From NCBI GenBank assembly GCA_012845835.1, contig JABAKD010000015.1, positions 9,673,967-9,737,966 on the forward strand: a stretch of DNA of 64,000 nt. The letters are read 5' to 3'. Origin of the DNA: Undaria pinnatifida. Lineage: Eukaryota > Sar > Phaeophyceae > Laminariales > Alariaceae. Below the pieces are notes generated by a model. It saw only the letters and a program-made list of their open reading frames with translations, was not told where the DNA came from and did not search any database. Both the position numbers and the translations under genes were made by a program. Below are positions 26,201 to 31,974 of the stretch, one piece after another; the stretch's first letter is position 1, and every line of letters begins with the position of its first letter.

Positions 26201-28795
26201 CCCCTTGCCCCCCCCCCCCCGCCGTCGATGTAGCCCCATTATCTCGGAAATCGCGACCGGGTACGTATGCCATATTTTATTAACCTCCGAAATCCCTTTT
26301 ATGAACGTCCCAGCAGCACTACGAGTAGGCACAAACTAACCATGGAAGCAATCATTTCCTCCCCCCCCCCCCTCCCTGACTTATGCGAGGACAAAAGCAC
26401 CCACGGATGTGGTGGTATGCATGGGACACAGTCGCAAGTAACACAAGACGCTTCGCTTAGGAAGGAAAAAAGGAACACATTATGTTAATCGGACGGAGGT
26501 CTATGATTGATTGTGGGTGCAAACTGCCGACTTGAAAATGCCAAGAGCTCCGCCGCCATGCTCCAGGAAAACAACCGGACGCCACATGCATAAGCATGCT
26601 GTATGTGCCTGGTATCTTGCTGTACTCTCGCGATGTACCTGGCATATGTCGAAGTTTGTGACTGCAGAGCTTTTGTCTCTCTATCTGAGATGACCAATCG
26701 GCAAGGACACTGGGTGTGGTGGATGCCAACGGGAGGAAAAGCAGTTTGGTAAAACGCACACAGCAGCAACATGTGGTTGAAACGGTAGCAAAGAGACGGC
26801 GATTTTTTGTTTCGTCAGTCTCCCCTTAAGATATCCCATACTGCAAATAGCATATTGAGTGTAGGCGGCGGTCCGTCCCAGGGCTGAGTGGCAGCGGTAC
26901 TTGGAAAATATCAAGTAAGTTTTTGACGGCTTCATAAACGCATTACCCAAAGAACAACAACAGAGGAGGGAAAAGGAAACTTGAAATACTCGTGCGTGGT
27001 GGCTCTTGGCAACAACACTTGTTCTTGTATCGTTTTGTTGCGTTGTCGCGCTCTGCTGTCTGGTCGACACGAGGATACTGTTGTGAGTACTTTGCTGCTC
27101 TGTGCAAGGCCGACGGCAGGTTGTTCTGCTGCGTGTTGCGGTGCGTAGATGCTGCTGTGGCTGTCGGAGCTTGGTCTGTGCCTTCACCTCGTGGTGTGCG
27201 CAGCAGAAGCAGGTTCAGACACATAAATAACAGTAAAAAAAAGAGGAAAACAACAAAAAAACAACAGTCCAGAGACAGGTGCAGGGATCGTTCCGGAAAA
27301 AAAAATCCCCGTTGGCAATACATGGCTGAGAGTAGTGTGGAAGGCTAGAGAACTGCCGAGGGTGGCCTACGCAAGCATCGACATCACAGTAAATGAGTCT
27401 ATGTCACCCCTTTCCCGCTTTCGACACGTGCTAAGACAGCAGGGGCATGTATGTTGCACCATCAATTTCTGAGGATCTTCACGTGACGTGAGATGTTTTT
27501 CTTCCTTCGCTGTAAGCCTAGCCAGCAGGAGAAAAAGTAAAAGCGCAGCCTGTTGAACCAATCCCATATAGCCTAGGAATGCCATATATAGCCTAGGAAT
27601 ACCTATACAGTAGCGGCTACGGTTTAAGAGAGGGTCGGTACAAGCCAATTCCTCTCTCTTAAATCCGGCTTTCTCTTATACCGTCTCGGCTACGGTATAA
27701 GAGAATATTCTCTTAATATGATATACGATTTAAGAGAATATTCTCTTATACCGTAGCCAAATCGAAAGCGCGCCAGAGAGAGACGCTCTTGTCCGAACTA
27801 TATGGTGTAGGAGGTCGTAGAGAGTGTATCATTCAATGTCGCGTAACGCAGCAAGCGTTACCACGTCGGGCTACCTCCAAACACCGCTCATTCTCTTGGT
27901 TGACGAGCACGTGGACCCAAGTACGTGGTGCGCTTTTGGTGGATCTGCGCTTGGAAAATAAATCATCGTCGTGTCATGCGATGCACATTTTGCACATGGA
28001 CACGCAAAGTCGGTACAGTAGTGGTTTTGTTGTTGTTTTATAGGTGTGTTTCATGCTCGCACCTCTTCTAGAAGGACAACACGAAGCTACGAATGCACCA
28101 GCACTCAAGAAAGACGCACCCGTTTACACAGTGCACCCCTTCCTCCCACCGTACCCTCAACACAACACCCTCAACCTCTCATCCCATCGATTTAAACCCC
28201 CGACAAAACACGAGTCAACGAAAAAAAAAAACTTCACATTATCAAGACATCACTCGCCCTACAAATAACACAAACCCAAGAAACTAACGCTACCCTCGCG
28301 ACCTGTCAGCCTGAACACAATCTGTGTGTGTGATGTGTGTGTCCACGTGGTTTCCGAATGGTTCGATTTAAGAGAAAATCTCGGAAGCAATAGGAATTCT
28401 CTCTTGAATCGATTGTGATTGGTACAAGCCAATTCCTCTCTCTTAAATCCGTACTTTCTCTTAAAAAAGTTATCTTAAACCGTAGCCGCTACTGTATGGC
28501 CTAGGAATCCCAATGTAGCCTAGGGATCCCACATAGCCTAGGAATGCCATGTAGCCTAGAAATCCCGTATACGAGCCTATCGGTGTAACACGAGAAAGAG
28601 TGGACCCCACAATGATGTTGGATAGTGTGTATATGTACAGATTAGTGATTAGAGATTGCTGATTAGTTGAATAACACCAATAGATACTCGGAAAATAATT
28701 TCGCCAAATAGTTCCACCGCTGTCGCAGATTGCGCCATTCCCAGATTTTAAATCCTTGGATCCTTGGCCTTTACGGCAACAATATCATAGCACGA

Positions 28796-28856
<61 letters not shown>

Positions 28857-29042
28857 GGTGCCTGACTTTTTACTCGTCTCTGTTGTCGGCTTGCCTAATT
28901 TGTTTTCGTCATTGCCGTGTCTTAGGTGATCGGCAGGCCGCTGGGGGAGGTGGCGATGCTCCGAGTCGCACACGCCCTCGAAGGCCGCCTAGACTTTGCA
29001 TCACAAATTCCTGAGCGCGTAAGGAACCCGCGCGTTTCTTAA
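6673..29042 (+). CDS. gatA: Glutamyl-tRNA(Gln) amidotransferase subunit A, nine exons found
   Basis: GatA is the amidase subunit of GatCAB, which converts misacylated Glu-tRNA(Gln) to Gln-tRNA(Gln) in bacteria, mitochondria and plastids. It releases ammonia from glutamine. Exons: 6673-6832, 8226-8474, 11131-11336, 14969-15203, 15959-16053, 17138-17380, 22280-22357, 25457-25829 (structure uncertain at its 3' end) and 28926-29042. Every junction is GT-AG and the phases join correctly up to exon 8. The catalytic triad is present: Lys in [11 protein letters not shown] (8267-8269), cis-Ser in [12 protein letters not shown], and nucleophile Ser in [10 protein letters not shown] (11238-11240). About 540 residues are recovered, against about 485 in bacteria; part of the excess is an Ala/Gly insert in exon 6. 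The start codon and first exon are missing. Many introns hold decayed copies of neighbouring exon edges. A nuclear gene for an organellar enzyme is the likely reading. Confidence 0.92.
7127..7443 (+). mobile_element. tRNA-derived SINE, full length with poly-A tail
   Basis: It begins GGTCGCCCCGGTGGCGTATC and carries an A-box-like TGGCGTATCAGG and a B-box-like AGTTCGAGCCCC, as in RNA polymerase III promoters. A tRNA-unrelated body follows, then a run of 23 A (7421-7443). It lies inside gatA intron 1 in sense orientation. Four reverse-oriented relatives occur at 23388-23679, 33404-33709, 36185-36505 and 44093-44392. A partial copy of its 3' end (GGCTTGTCCAGAAG) is at about 7001-7060. Confidence 0.8.
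7553..7635 (+). mobile_element. 5'-truncated LINE tail ending in poly-C
   Basis: It resembles the 3' end of the LINE at 37.66-40.47 kb: a GCACCGTCCC start, GGGATGCGAGG, CTATGGTC, a CTACGGCTAT block and AAATGAGCACCCCCCCC. It lies in gatA intron 1 upstream of the exon 2 copies. Confidence 0.55.
7885..8008 (+). pseudogene. Decayed upstream copy A of gatA exon 2
   Basis: This copy still translates as [15 protein letters not shown] followed by FGVPTT, the catalytic-lysine region of GatA, and keeps a CTTCCAG acceptor-like edge. It then diverges and stops at TAG 7997-7999 after TPPY. Copies A and B and the working exon are each preceded by the block CTCTCCGCTCAC (about 7852, 8033, 8195), so the unit was duplicated in tandem with a period of about 160-180 bases. 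Confidence 0.85.
8050..8190 (+). pseudogene. Decayed upstream copy B of gatA exon 2
   Basis: It aligns with exon 2 from CTTCTAGACCCTCTCGACG onward. The catalytic Lys codon is replaced (AAGGAT in the exon, AACGAA here) and a frameshift follows within a few codons. It then still shows the ACGCCTCCAT block seen in the exon. It is non-functional as coding sequence. Confidence 0.8.
8226..8474 (+). CDS. gatA: gatA exon 2 (catalytic lysine)
   Basis: The acceptor is CACCAG at 8220-8225 and the donor GTAAGT starts at 8475. It is phase 1 at both ends. It encodes [48 protein letters not shown] and [10 protein letters not shown]. The catalytic Lys is at 8267-8269. LGKTNMDEF is a hallmark of the amidase signature family. 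Confidence 0.95.
8475..9800 (+). repeat. Donor-side echoes of exon 2 and GGTACC-rich repeats
   Basis: Sequences resembling the exon 2 donor edge (CCCTGGTCTCCCGGTAAGTA) recur near 8486-8504, 8703-8722, 9437-9458 and 9739-9778. The last also keeps the preceding ACGGGCCCATCCTGA, matching the exon's HGPTLN codons. Between them, 8925-9045 is a palindrome-rich array of ACCGGTACCGGGTTAACC-type units, and 9200-9380 holds two copies of a GGTAGGTACCGCGA-type block about 100 bases apart. None is an intact exon. Confidence 0.65.
9961..10060 (+). pseudogene. Decayed upstream copy A of gatA exon 3
   Basis: It begins with the same CACAGCAGATCGC edge as exon 3 and translates as [16 protein letters not shown], then [10 protein letters not shown]. 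The working exon has [16 protein letters not shown] and [10 protein letters not shown]. The cis-Ser motif is damaged (GGIFGGSS), and the DTGGS nucleophile motif is absent because similarity ends before it. Confidence 0.85.
10556..10660 (+). pseudogene. Decayed upstream copy B of gatA exon 3
   Basis: It shows the edge GAGCAGCAGATCGCGACGAG, then GGGAGTTCCGGAGGGAGCGC, matching the exon's GSSGGSA codons, and GGGGCTGGCTTGC for GACFA. Indels break the frame. Sequences before copies A and B and the exon share CTACAGTAGTATCGTCT-type blocks. Spacing between copies is about 580-590 bases. Confidence 0.8.
10688..11035 (+). mobile_element. Cluster of poly-C-ended LINE tails
   Basis: A tail with CTCCGTCTCGAAAGGGATGC and GAGTACGATCCCCCCCC spans 10691-10775. 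It is followed by two tandem CGACTACGGC(C/T)ATGTACAAG units ending in poly-C (10783-10900) and another tail at about 10970-11035 ending GAGTACGCCCTCCCCCCCC. All are in the + orientation, within gatA intron 2. Confidence 0.55.
11131..11336 (+). CDS. gatA: gatA exon 3 (cis-Ser and nucleophile Ser)
   Basis: The acceptor is CCACAG at 11125-11130 and the donor GTGGGT starts at 11337. The two first bases complete the phase-1 codon from exon 2, and it ends in phase 0. It encodes [20 protein letters not shown], then [19 protein letters not shown] and [20 protein letters not shown]. These are the amidase-signature core, including the catalytic cis-Ser and the nucleophile Ser at 11238-11240. Confidence 0.96.
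11340..11660 (+). repeat. GAT/GGT-type trinucleotide microsatellite
   Basis: A degenerate GATGAT, GGTGAT and CATGAT array fills the start of gatA intron 3. It yields repetitive open frames on both strands that are not genes. Confidence 0.8.
11971..12203 (-). mobile_element. AGCTGT-ended MITE-like repeat
   Basis: A unit of about 235 bases with imperfect inverted ends, CCAGCTGTGAGATCGAAG at one end and CACAGCTGTCAGATTTTG at the other in better copies. Internal landmarks are GATGAGTTTCGAC, CGCGCGATCGGAGT, GGGGAGTCGCCGACC and GTTTCCGCGCACAGA. Other copies: 22965-23199 (-), 24585-24820 (+), 31171-31410 (+), 34132-34360 (+), 40728-40957 (+), 45417-45655 (+), 47528-47762 (+), with fragments at 31625-31790, 48440-48600 and 57600-57780. 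It encodes no protein. Confidence 0.7.
12240..13790. repeat. Poly-G-rich tract with a 419-base tandem duplication
   Basis: This part of gatA intron 3 contains many G runs on the + strand, the longest about 30 (13081-13112). A block starting near 12600-12720 (GTTATACGTGTGGTGCTAGG) is repeated almost identically 419 bases later (12722 and 13141). Another partial copy starts near 13429. The repeated block includes a piece of the AGCTGT-ended repeat (TTCGGCTGTGAGATCAAAG). Related sequence in the opposite orientation lies at 33780-33900 and 47130-47240, and in the same orientation at 30445-30600. Assembly length here is uncertain. Confidence 0.75.
13978..14490. repeat. Successive short tandem duplications
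   Basis: A block of about 105 bases starting ACCATTATTTTCTGACATCG is present at 13980 and again at 14088. It is followed by duplicated CAATTACGTTACCTCGTTAG (14238, 14281) and duplicated GACGCTGTA(G/A)AACAT pieces (14410, 14459). No gene was recognised. Confidence 0.7.
14869..14952 (+). mobile_element. LINE tail whose poly-C abuts the exon 4 acceptor
   Basis: GTGCTCCGTCCCGG, GGGATGCGAGGG, CTACGGCCATGCA, then GAGTACCCCCCCCCCCC. The poly-C run ends about 16 bases before the exon 4 AG, so the insertion appears to supply the polypyrimidine tract. Confidence 0.6.
14969..15203 (+). CDS. gatA: gatA exon 4
   Basis: The acceptor is GCGTAG (ends 14968) and the donor GTGAGG starts at 15204. It starts in phase 0 and ends in phase 1. 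It encodes [20 protein letters not shown], then AGPDTRDST and [14 protein letters not shown], matching GatA 'iGpf-a-r-t-v-x-D-a-a', 'iaG-x-D-p-r-D-S-T' and 'iGvP-k-E-y'. I found no decayed copy of this exon. Confidence 0.93.
15446..15690. mobile_element. MITE with TTCTACGATAGCCCCCC ends
   Basis: The left end TTCTACGATAGCCCCCCCAA and right end (reverse complement TTCTACGACAGCCCCCCCAA) form inverted repeats of about 20 bases around a 245-base unit in gatA intron 4. A second, more diverged copy lies at about 34530-34791 (ATTCTACGATAATAGCCCCC to GGGGGGGCTACCGTACG). No coding capacity. Confidence 0.7.
15699..15906 (+). repeat. Two decayed copies of the exon 5 acceptor region
   Basis: The block AAACATGCATGTCGAC...GCTCGTGGCAG that ends in the working exon 5 acceptor (15907-15958) has two upstream relatives at about 15703-15760 and 15808-15866, spaced about 100 bases. 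The first retains an AG (GCTCACTGCAGGCG); in the second the AG is lost (CGTCGCAAATGC). Only intron edge and a few exon bases are recognisable. Confidence 0.75.
15959..16053 (+). CDS. gatA: gatA exon 5
   Basis: The acceptor is GTGGCAG (ends 15958) and the donor GTAAGC starts at 16054. It completes the phase-1 codon from exon 4 and ends in phase 0. It encodes [20 protein letters not shown] and [11 protein letters not shown], matching GatA 'a-v-x-x-A-x-x-x-l-x-x-l-G-A-x-v-v-e-V-s-l-P'. A donor-side copy with GTAAGC changed to GGAAGC lies at about 16322-16358 (GCCGTCTGTGCCAAAGGGAA). Confidence 0.92.
16054..16970 (+). other. gatA intron 5, mostly unrecognised
   Basis: It contains a donor-side echo of exon 5 at about 16322-16358, poly-T runs at 16065-16110 and no recognised coding sequence. 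An inverted-repeat or retroelement origin was not evident for the remainder. Confidence 0.5.
16975..17112 (+). mobile_element. 5'-truncated LINE tail upstream of exon 6
   Basis: It shows GAGCGCCC, TCTTTATTAGGAGTAGAAAC, CCGTCTCGAAAGG, TATGCGTGGTCAATGGTC and AATGAGTACGCTCC followed by C-rich sequence. It matches the LINE 3' region at 39866-40465 and the copy at 58195-58340. Its C-rich end runs into the exon 6 polypyrimidine tract about 25 bases before the AG. Confidence 0.7.
17138..17380 (+). CDS. gatA: gatA exon 6
   Basis: The acceptor is CATAAAG (ends 17137) and the donor GTGCGT starts at 17381. It is phase 0 at both ends. It encodes [20 protein letters not shown], then [10 protein letters not shown] and GFGDE, matching GatA 'l-p-a-Y-y-i-x-a-p-A-E-A-S-S-N-L-a-R-y-D-G-v-r-y-G' and 'G-f-G-x-E-V'. 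An Ala/Gly-rich insert (about residues 30-55 of the exon) is not conserved. Confidence 0.95.
17381..17475 (+). repeat. Three tandem units at the exon 6 donor
   Basis: A unit of about 33-35 bases containing GTGTGTTGGGGGCGGGGTGG is repeated three times directly from the donor site onward. It is G-rich on the + strand. Confidence 0.75.
17815..17930. mobile_element. Diverged copy of the tiny TTAACCCCTTTA element
   Basis: It resembles 35155-35247 (TTCACCCCCTTAGAGCCCCC to GGGTTGAGGGGCTC). Another copy is at 21637-21730. About 90-100 bases, no coding capacity. Confidence 0.5.
17960..18980. other. gatA intron 6 segment, nothing recognised
   Basis: An open frame of 128 codons (18278-18664, +) has no motif I recognise, and no repeat relation to the rest of the window was seen. 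Confidence 0.4.
18985..19265 (+). mobile_element. Dispersed repeat with CTG-rich core
   Basis: A block with GGGCACTCCTTCCTCCTACC, GATACTCGCTGCTGCTG, CCATCATTCTTT and a TTCCGCC...CCAG...TTCCGACATTCTTAC end is shared with 43475-43735 (+) and, in reverse, 44690-44950. In the last case it directly follows a tRNA-derived SINE, so it may be a SINE body or companion element. Confidence 0.6.
20200..20250 (+). repeat. (GTT)n microsatellite
   Basis: A pure GTT array of about 14-15 units, followed by further degenerate GTT/GGT sequence to about 20310. Confidence 0.9.
20250..22270. other. gatA intron 6, repeat fragments only
   Basis: It contains a fragment of the LTR family at 40136-40407 (21405-21480: GTGCCCCCTGCAGGTCTGCC, then GAGCAGGTCCTCGGAGAGT), a GACGTCGTCGGCAGGACC piece at 21276-21294 like the primer-binding-site region of the short LTR elements, and a tiny TTAACCCC-type element at 21637-21730. 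No exon is needed here by the splice-phase chain. Confidence 0.5.
22280..22357 (+). CDS. gatA: gatA exon 7
   Basis: The acceptor is CTGAAG (ends 22279) and the donor GTATAC starts at 22358. It is phase 0 at both ends. It encodes [20 protein letters not shown], then YELAIE, matching GatA 'V-K-x-R-I-l-l-G-t-y-v-L-s-x-g-y-y-D-a-Y-Y'. Confidence 0.93.
22575..22800 (-). repeat. Reverse copy of the 3340-3500 repeat with (AAC)n
   Basis: CTCCAGAGTGACTGGAGCC and AATGTGAGAAC precede an AAC/ACG array of about 85 bases (22703-22791). It is the inverted counterpart of 3340-3500. Confidence 0.65.
22965..23199 (-). mobile_element. AGCTGT-ended MITE-like repeat
   Basis: ACACTCCAGCTGTGAGATCG to GACGGCTGTGAA, with all internal landmarks of the family described at 11971-12203. 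It is inserted between two of the exon 7 echoes, so it is younger than at least part of that duplication series. Confidence 0.75.
23388..23679 (-). mobile_element. tRNA-derived SINE (antisense)
   Basis: Reverse orientation of the 7127-7443 family: it ends GCCACCGGGGCGACC on the + strand, has the B-box region as GGATTCGAACTCACG, and the 3' body as CTTTCCAGCTTCTGGACAAG. Confidence 0.8.
24585..24820 (+). mobile_element. AGCTGT-ended MITE-like repeat
   Basis: CCACAGGTGTCAGATTTTGT to CTCACAGCTGGAGTGTATT. It is a short version of the family, without the extra flank seen in the 31, 34, 45 and 47 kb copies. Confidence 0.75.
24830..25380. other. gatA intron 7 end, nothing recognised
   Basis: Apart from the C-rich tract at 25388-25450 before the exon 8 acceptor, no repeat or exon homology was seen. 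Confidence 0.4.
25457..25829 (+). CDS. gatA: gatA exon 8, structure uncertain after 25700
   Basis: The acceptor is GCGAAAAG (ends 25456) and the donor GTGAAT starts at 25830. It encodes [20 protein letters not shown], then APTTPFPP and [20 protein letters not shown], matching GatA 'D-v-l-l-t-P-t-a-P' and 'f-t-v-p-x-n-l-a-G-l-P-a-I-S-v-P'. The last codons LPLGMQ match 'L-P-x-G-l-Q' but are one frame away from the first part; a G-rich tract with long G runs lies between. Either a G run has changed length, or a short intron 25701-25821 (GTGGGA to TTAG) leaves an 8-base microexon at 25822-25829 that restores phase and gives DGPGMQ. Confidence 0.85.
25905..26030 (+). pseudogene. Decayed downstream copy of gatA exon 8 end
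   Basis: A G-rich tract is followed by CGGCTTCCCGTAGGAATGCT, the counterpart of the exon's CGTCTTCCCTTAGGCATGCA, and then by TATTGGGTG as in the intron after exon 8. The donor GT is lost. Read in the right frame, the copy keeps LPVGM, which supports a coding role for LPLGMQ in the parent. Confidence 0.75.
26126..26222 (+). mobile_element. 5'-truncated LINE tail ending in poly-C
   Basis: CTCCGTCTCGAAAGGGATGC, GTGGTCAGTGATCAAAGG, GGCAAGCAAGAAATGAGTAC, then GCTCCCC and a long C run. Sense orientation in gatA intron 8. Confidence 0.7.
26223..27560. other. gatA intron 8 segment, nothing recognised
   Basis: Open frames on either strand (up to 168 codons at 26681-27187, -) show no domain or motif known to me. 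There is no clear repeat structure. Confidence 0.35.
27560..28575. repeat. TAGCCTAGGAAT minisatellite split by the MITE
   Basis: Units of about 18 bases with core GCCTAGGAAT occur at 27568-27602 and resume at 28498-28570. The MITE lies between the two halves. Confidence 0.75.
27608..28494. mobile_element. pogo/Tc1-like MITE flanked by TA
   Basis: The ends CAGTAGCGGCTACGGTTTAA (27608 onward) and its exact reverse complement (to 28494) form inverted repeats of at least 23 bases, with TA directly outside both (27606-27607, 28495-28496). CAGT termini with a TA duplication are typical of Tc1/mariner/pogo elements. Inside are two direct copies of a segment starting GGTACAAGCCAATTCCTCTC (27635, 28421), and a near-perfect palindrome at about 27689-27763. 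No transposase frame, so non-autonomous. It sits inside a minisatellite of (T)AGCCTAGGAATNCC units. Confidence 0.85.
28797..28858 (+). repeat. (CCTG)n microsatellite
   Basis: About 15 CCTG units in gatA intron 8, about 70 bases before the exon 9 acceptor. Confidence 0.95.
28926..29042 (+). CDS. gatA: gatA exon 9 (C-terminus and stop)
   Basis: The acceptor is TGTCTTAG (ends 28925). It starts in phase 0 and encodes [20 protein letters not shown], then [18 protein letters not shown] and TAA at 29040-29042. It matches GatA 'l-i-G-r-p-f-d-E-a-x-l-l-r-v-A-h-a-f-E'. Confidence 0.92.
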   Translation: MIGRPLGEVAMLRVAHALEGRLDFASQIPERVRNPRVS

Positions 29043-29582
29043 GCCCCTTGGAACCAGGGATGGTCTGTTGCTTGAATTTGACAAAATTGCGTGCGGCAAA
29101 TTACGGGTTTTCAGCGCTTCGAGCTACGCACGCGTAATGACGACTTATTATTTATTACGGATTTTCGGCATTTCGAGTTACGTACGCGCAAGTACGGTAA
29201 ATGCGGGGGATTAGTCGGTAGCAACCCCGGGAGAGGATGAAGCGCATACACGTACCCGTGATATGGAAGGGTTTCCAATGTCCACTGATGTTTAGAAGTG
29301 TCTTTGTTTTTCCTTACCGGGGATAGGGGACACATTGAGTTCCGGCAATGTCTCAGTTGCGTACGTCTGGTTCTGGTACAGGGTAACTACACGTACCCAA
29401 CGTAACAACGGTCCCTGCTTAGACGTACCACCACGTTTTGTGGGTTAATTTGTGTGGGATATTTTTTGCAGTGGTAGAACGGTACCGCCATTTCCAGCCC
29501 CTACACCTATCGTAAGTCAAACTCCTAAGTGTTTCGTCCCCCATGACGGTTTTTTTTTTCTTGCGGTGCCAATAAAAGGGTT
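29043..29582 (+). other. Likely gatA 3' untranslated region and repeats
   Basis: After the stop, two copies of an ATTACGG(G/A)TTTTC(A/G)GC block lie about 52 bases apart (29101 and 29155). A GTGTGGGATATTTTTTGCAG motif of the 1-1.8 kb repeat family follows at 29452. No polyadenylation site could be assigned. Confidence 0.4.
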
Positions 29583-29976
29583 AAGGCCGCCTAGATTTTT
29601 GCGTAAAAAATCCCTGCGAGCGCAAGGAATGCGCGTGTTTTTTCGCCCTCTCGGAAGTGCACCCGATTCTTCGGCGGACAAACTACTTGGGATTAGTGTT
29701 GAATGCGATTTACAGTAGCACAGAAGGGCCAACCCCGCTAGAAGAGTGCCAACACTGCTTGGAATTTGTGTGGCATTTTTTTTCGCACAGGTTGAAGGAT
29801 TAGAACTCCTTGGACCCCGTTAGAGCTGCACCGCACAATTTTGAAGACGAAAGTACTTGCGATTTGTGAGTGTGTGTTTTTTTTATGGAAGTGGTGAAAA
29901 GGTGAAGGCCACCTAGATTTTGAGTCGCGAAATCCTGAGCGCGTGAGGAATGCGCGCGCTGCTTAAGGGGCTTACT
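29583..29976 (+). pseudogene. Two decayed downstream copies of gatA exon 9 end
   Basis: The exon's AAGGCCGCCTAGACTTTG...CCTGAGCGCGTAAGGAA region is repeated as AAGGCCGCCTAGATTTTTGC...CGAGCGCAAGGAATGCGCG (29583-29635) and AAGGCCACCTAGATTTTGAG...CTGAGCGCGTGAGGAATGCG (29904-29962). The third copy also keeps GCTTAAGG, like the exon's stop region. The copies are about 320 bases apart. Confidence 0.85.
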
Positions 29977-31170
29977 TGTGGTAGGGATGACACCTTTGCG
30001 TAGTGTGCCTGGTAGATATGATTTTAGCCAGTCACATGAAACATCGTTTGGGGCAAGAAGCGGAGGGGGGGGGGGGGGGGGGGGATAGGATACCTGTGAC
30101 CATTGTCGGTGTAAAACGGTGCATACCTACCTGCTATCAAAGGGGCGGTACCAATAGTTACCGCGGGTCCTTCAGAAGGCTGCTGAGGGCTGAGAGTAAA
30201 CTTCCCTCTTTACCCTTTATTATTAATATATTAAATTCGCTCCTCCAGCTGTAAGAAGGCCGAAGATTTCAATGATTTCGTCGAAACTCATGTTTTTGTG
30301 TTAACACGAGAGTTGAGCTGGAAATTGTGCGTGTTCGCATTCAGTTAAGCTGATCTTTCCTCCCATCTCTACATCCAGCACAGCCAGTGTCTGTACTGAT
30401 GCCTCGTTGAGAGAGCTCTGTGGCCGCAAACGACGAGAACTTACTGTACGCGTGGTGTAGGTCTAGGTGAGGGTGGGGTAGGAGGGGAAGGGGTGACGGG
30501 GGGAAGGGCTGTGTGGGAGCTTACTGTACGCGTGGTGTAGGTCTAGGTGAGGGTGGGGTAGGCGGGGATGGGGTGACGGGGGGAAGGTTGTACTTTGAAC
30601 TTGAAGGCCATATAAATGAATTGGAGCTACTGCATGGATGGCTCGAAAGGTAAAGCTCTAGGTGATATCACCTGTCGGGTAGTCTTTATAACTATTTCTG
30701 ACGTGCTTTGGTTTGAGGTGGGGCGGCGAGGGAGGGGGAGGAGCAGGAGGAGGGAGGGGAGAGGGGAGGAGACGGAGGTAGATGTGAGCAAAAAAACTAC
30801 CTGCTGCGTGCTGAATGCAGATCAGGTGCCCAATAATTCAAAAACAAACTATGAGGTGGATGGGAGCAAAATTGTGTTTACGTTGTTGCTACATATATAA
30901 AAACCATCCCCCCCCCCCCCCCCCCCCCGCTCCCCACCCCCACCCCCTCGAACGCTACGCCCTCTCCTCACTGGTTGCACGACTCACAGGATAGGATTTA
31001 TAGTTTCTACGCACAGATTGAGCTGCCCCGCTCGTCCCGCCCCCCCGGCCCCCCCCGCCAACCCCGTTCCCTTTTGATCAAAACCAGGCCCCCACGTCCT
31101 CAAAAACTCCGCCCTCCTCTCACCGGTTATTCGATAACAGGACACACTTGATAAACTGATGCACTTCCTT
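29977..31170. repeat. G/C-rich repeat fragments, no gene
   Basis: A poly-G run occurs at 30066-30084. Two copies of a block of about 90 bases (TACGCGTGGTGTAGGTCTAG...GGGTGACGGGGGGAAGG) lie at 30456-30510 and 30526-30590. Poly-C follows at 30908-30928. These relate to the composite repeats at 12.7, 33.8 and 47.1 kb. Confidence 0.6.
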
Positions 31171-31410
31171 CCACAGCTGTCAGATTTTGTCCCCCTCAGA
31201 AACGGGTTTTATAGTTTCCGCGCACAGACTGCCTAACATCACCCTGTTGACCCTGATAGCTACACTGTAGTTGCAAGGGGAGTCGCCGACCTATATCCTT
31301 AATGATGAGGACACACAACCCGTAACACGCGCGATCGGAGGATCACACACAGCTTGCAAAGATGAGTTTCGACAAAACCTTCGATCTCACAGCTGGATGG
31401 GTGGAGTGTA
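31171..31410 (+). mobile_element. AGCTGT-ended MITE-like repeat (long form)
   Basis: CCACAGCTGTCAGATTTTGT to CAGCTGGATGGGTGGAGTGT. The preceding 80-120 bases (TTTTGATCAAAACCAGGCC, ACTCCGCCCTC) are also shared with the 34, 45 and 47 kb copies. A second partial copy follows at 31625-31790. Confidence 0.75.
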
Positions 31411-31974
31411 TTTTTATTTTTATAATATACTCCGGAGTAATATTTATGTTTTAGTAGTTGTTGCTGACTGGCTGTTATTCTTTTTTTCTTTTTTGCTCGT
31501 CGTGCCATCCGGACTGTGCGACGCCCCGCGGTGAGAGCGACGAAGGCAAACATAGTACCAGTAGCACCAGCACAGTACGATGTGTGTTAGGTTGCACGTA
31601 GAAGAGCACACAGAATTCTGCGTAGTACATGACGCGCGTACCTGTACGTACTCTACATAACACACAACCCGTAATACGCGCGACCGGAGTATATATACAC
31701 ACAGCTTCCTGCAAAAAGATGAGTTTCGACAAAATCTTCGATCTCACAGCTAAGCTGCTGGAGTGTAGTTTTATTTTTACAATAATAAAACACAACAACA
31801 GCAGCAGTAGTAGTAAGTAGCCTTTACCTGATACGATGTTCTCACCCCACGAATGATACGAGATAAAGTACCGAGTACCAAATATAGTTCGATGTGTGAG
31901 GTGGCCCGCACATTTTTTTGTCGGTTTTCCAAAACGCGTGGCGAAGCCGCGCTCGGGTCGGAGCCCTAGCCTGG

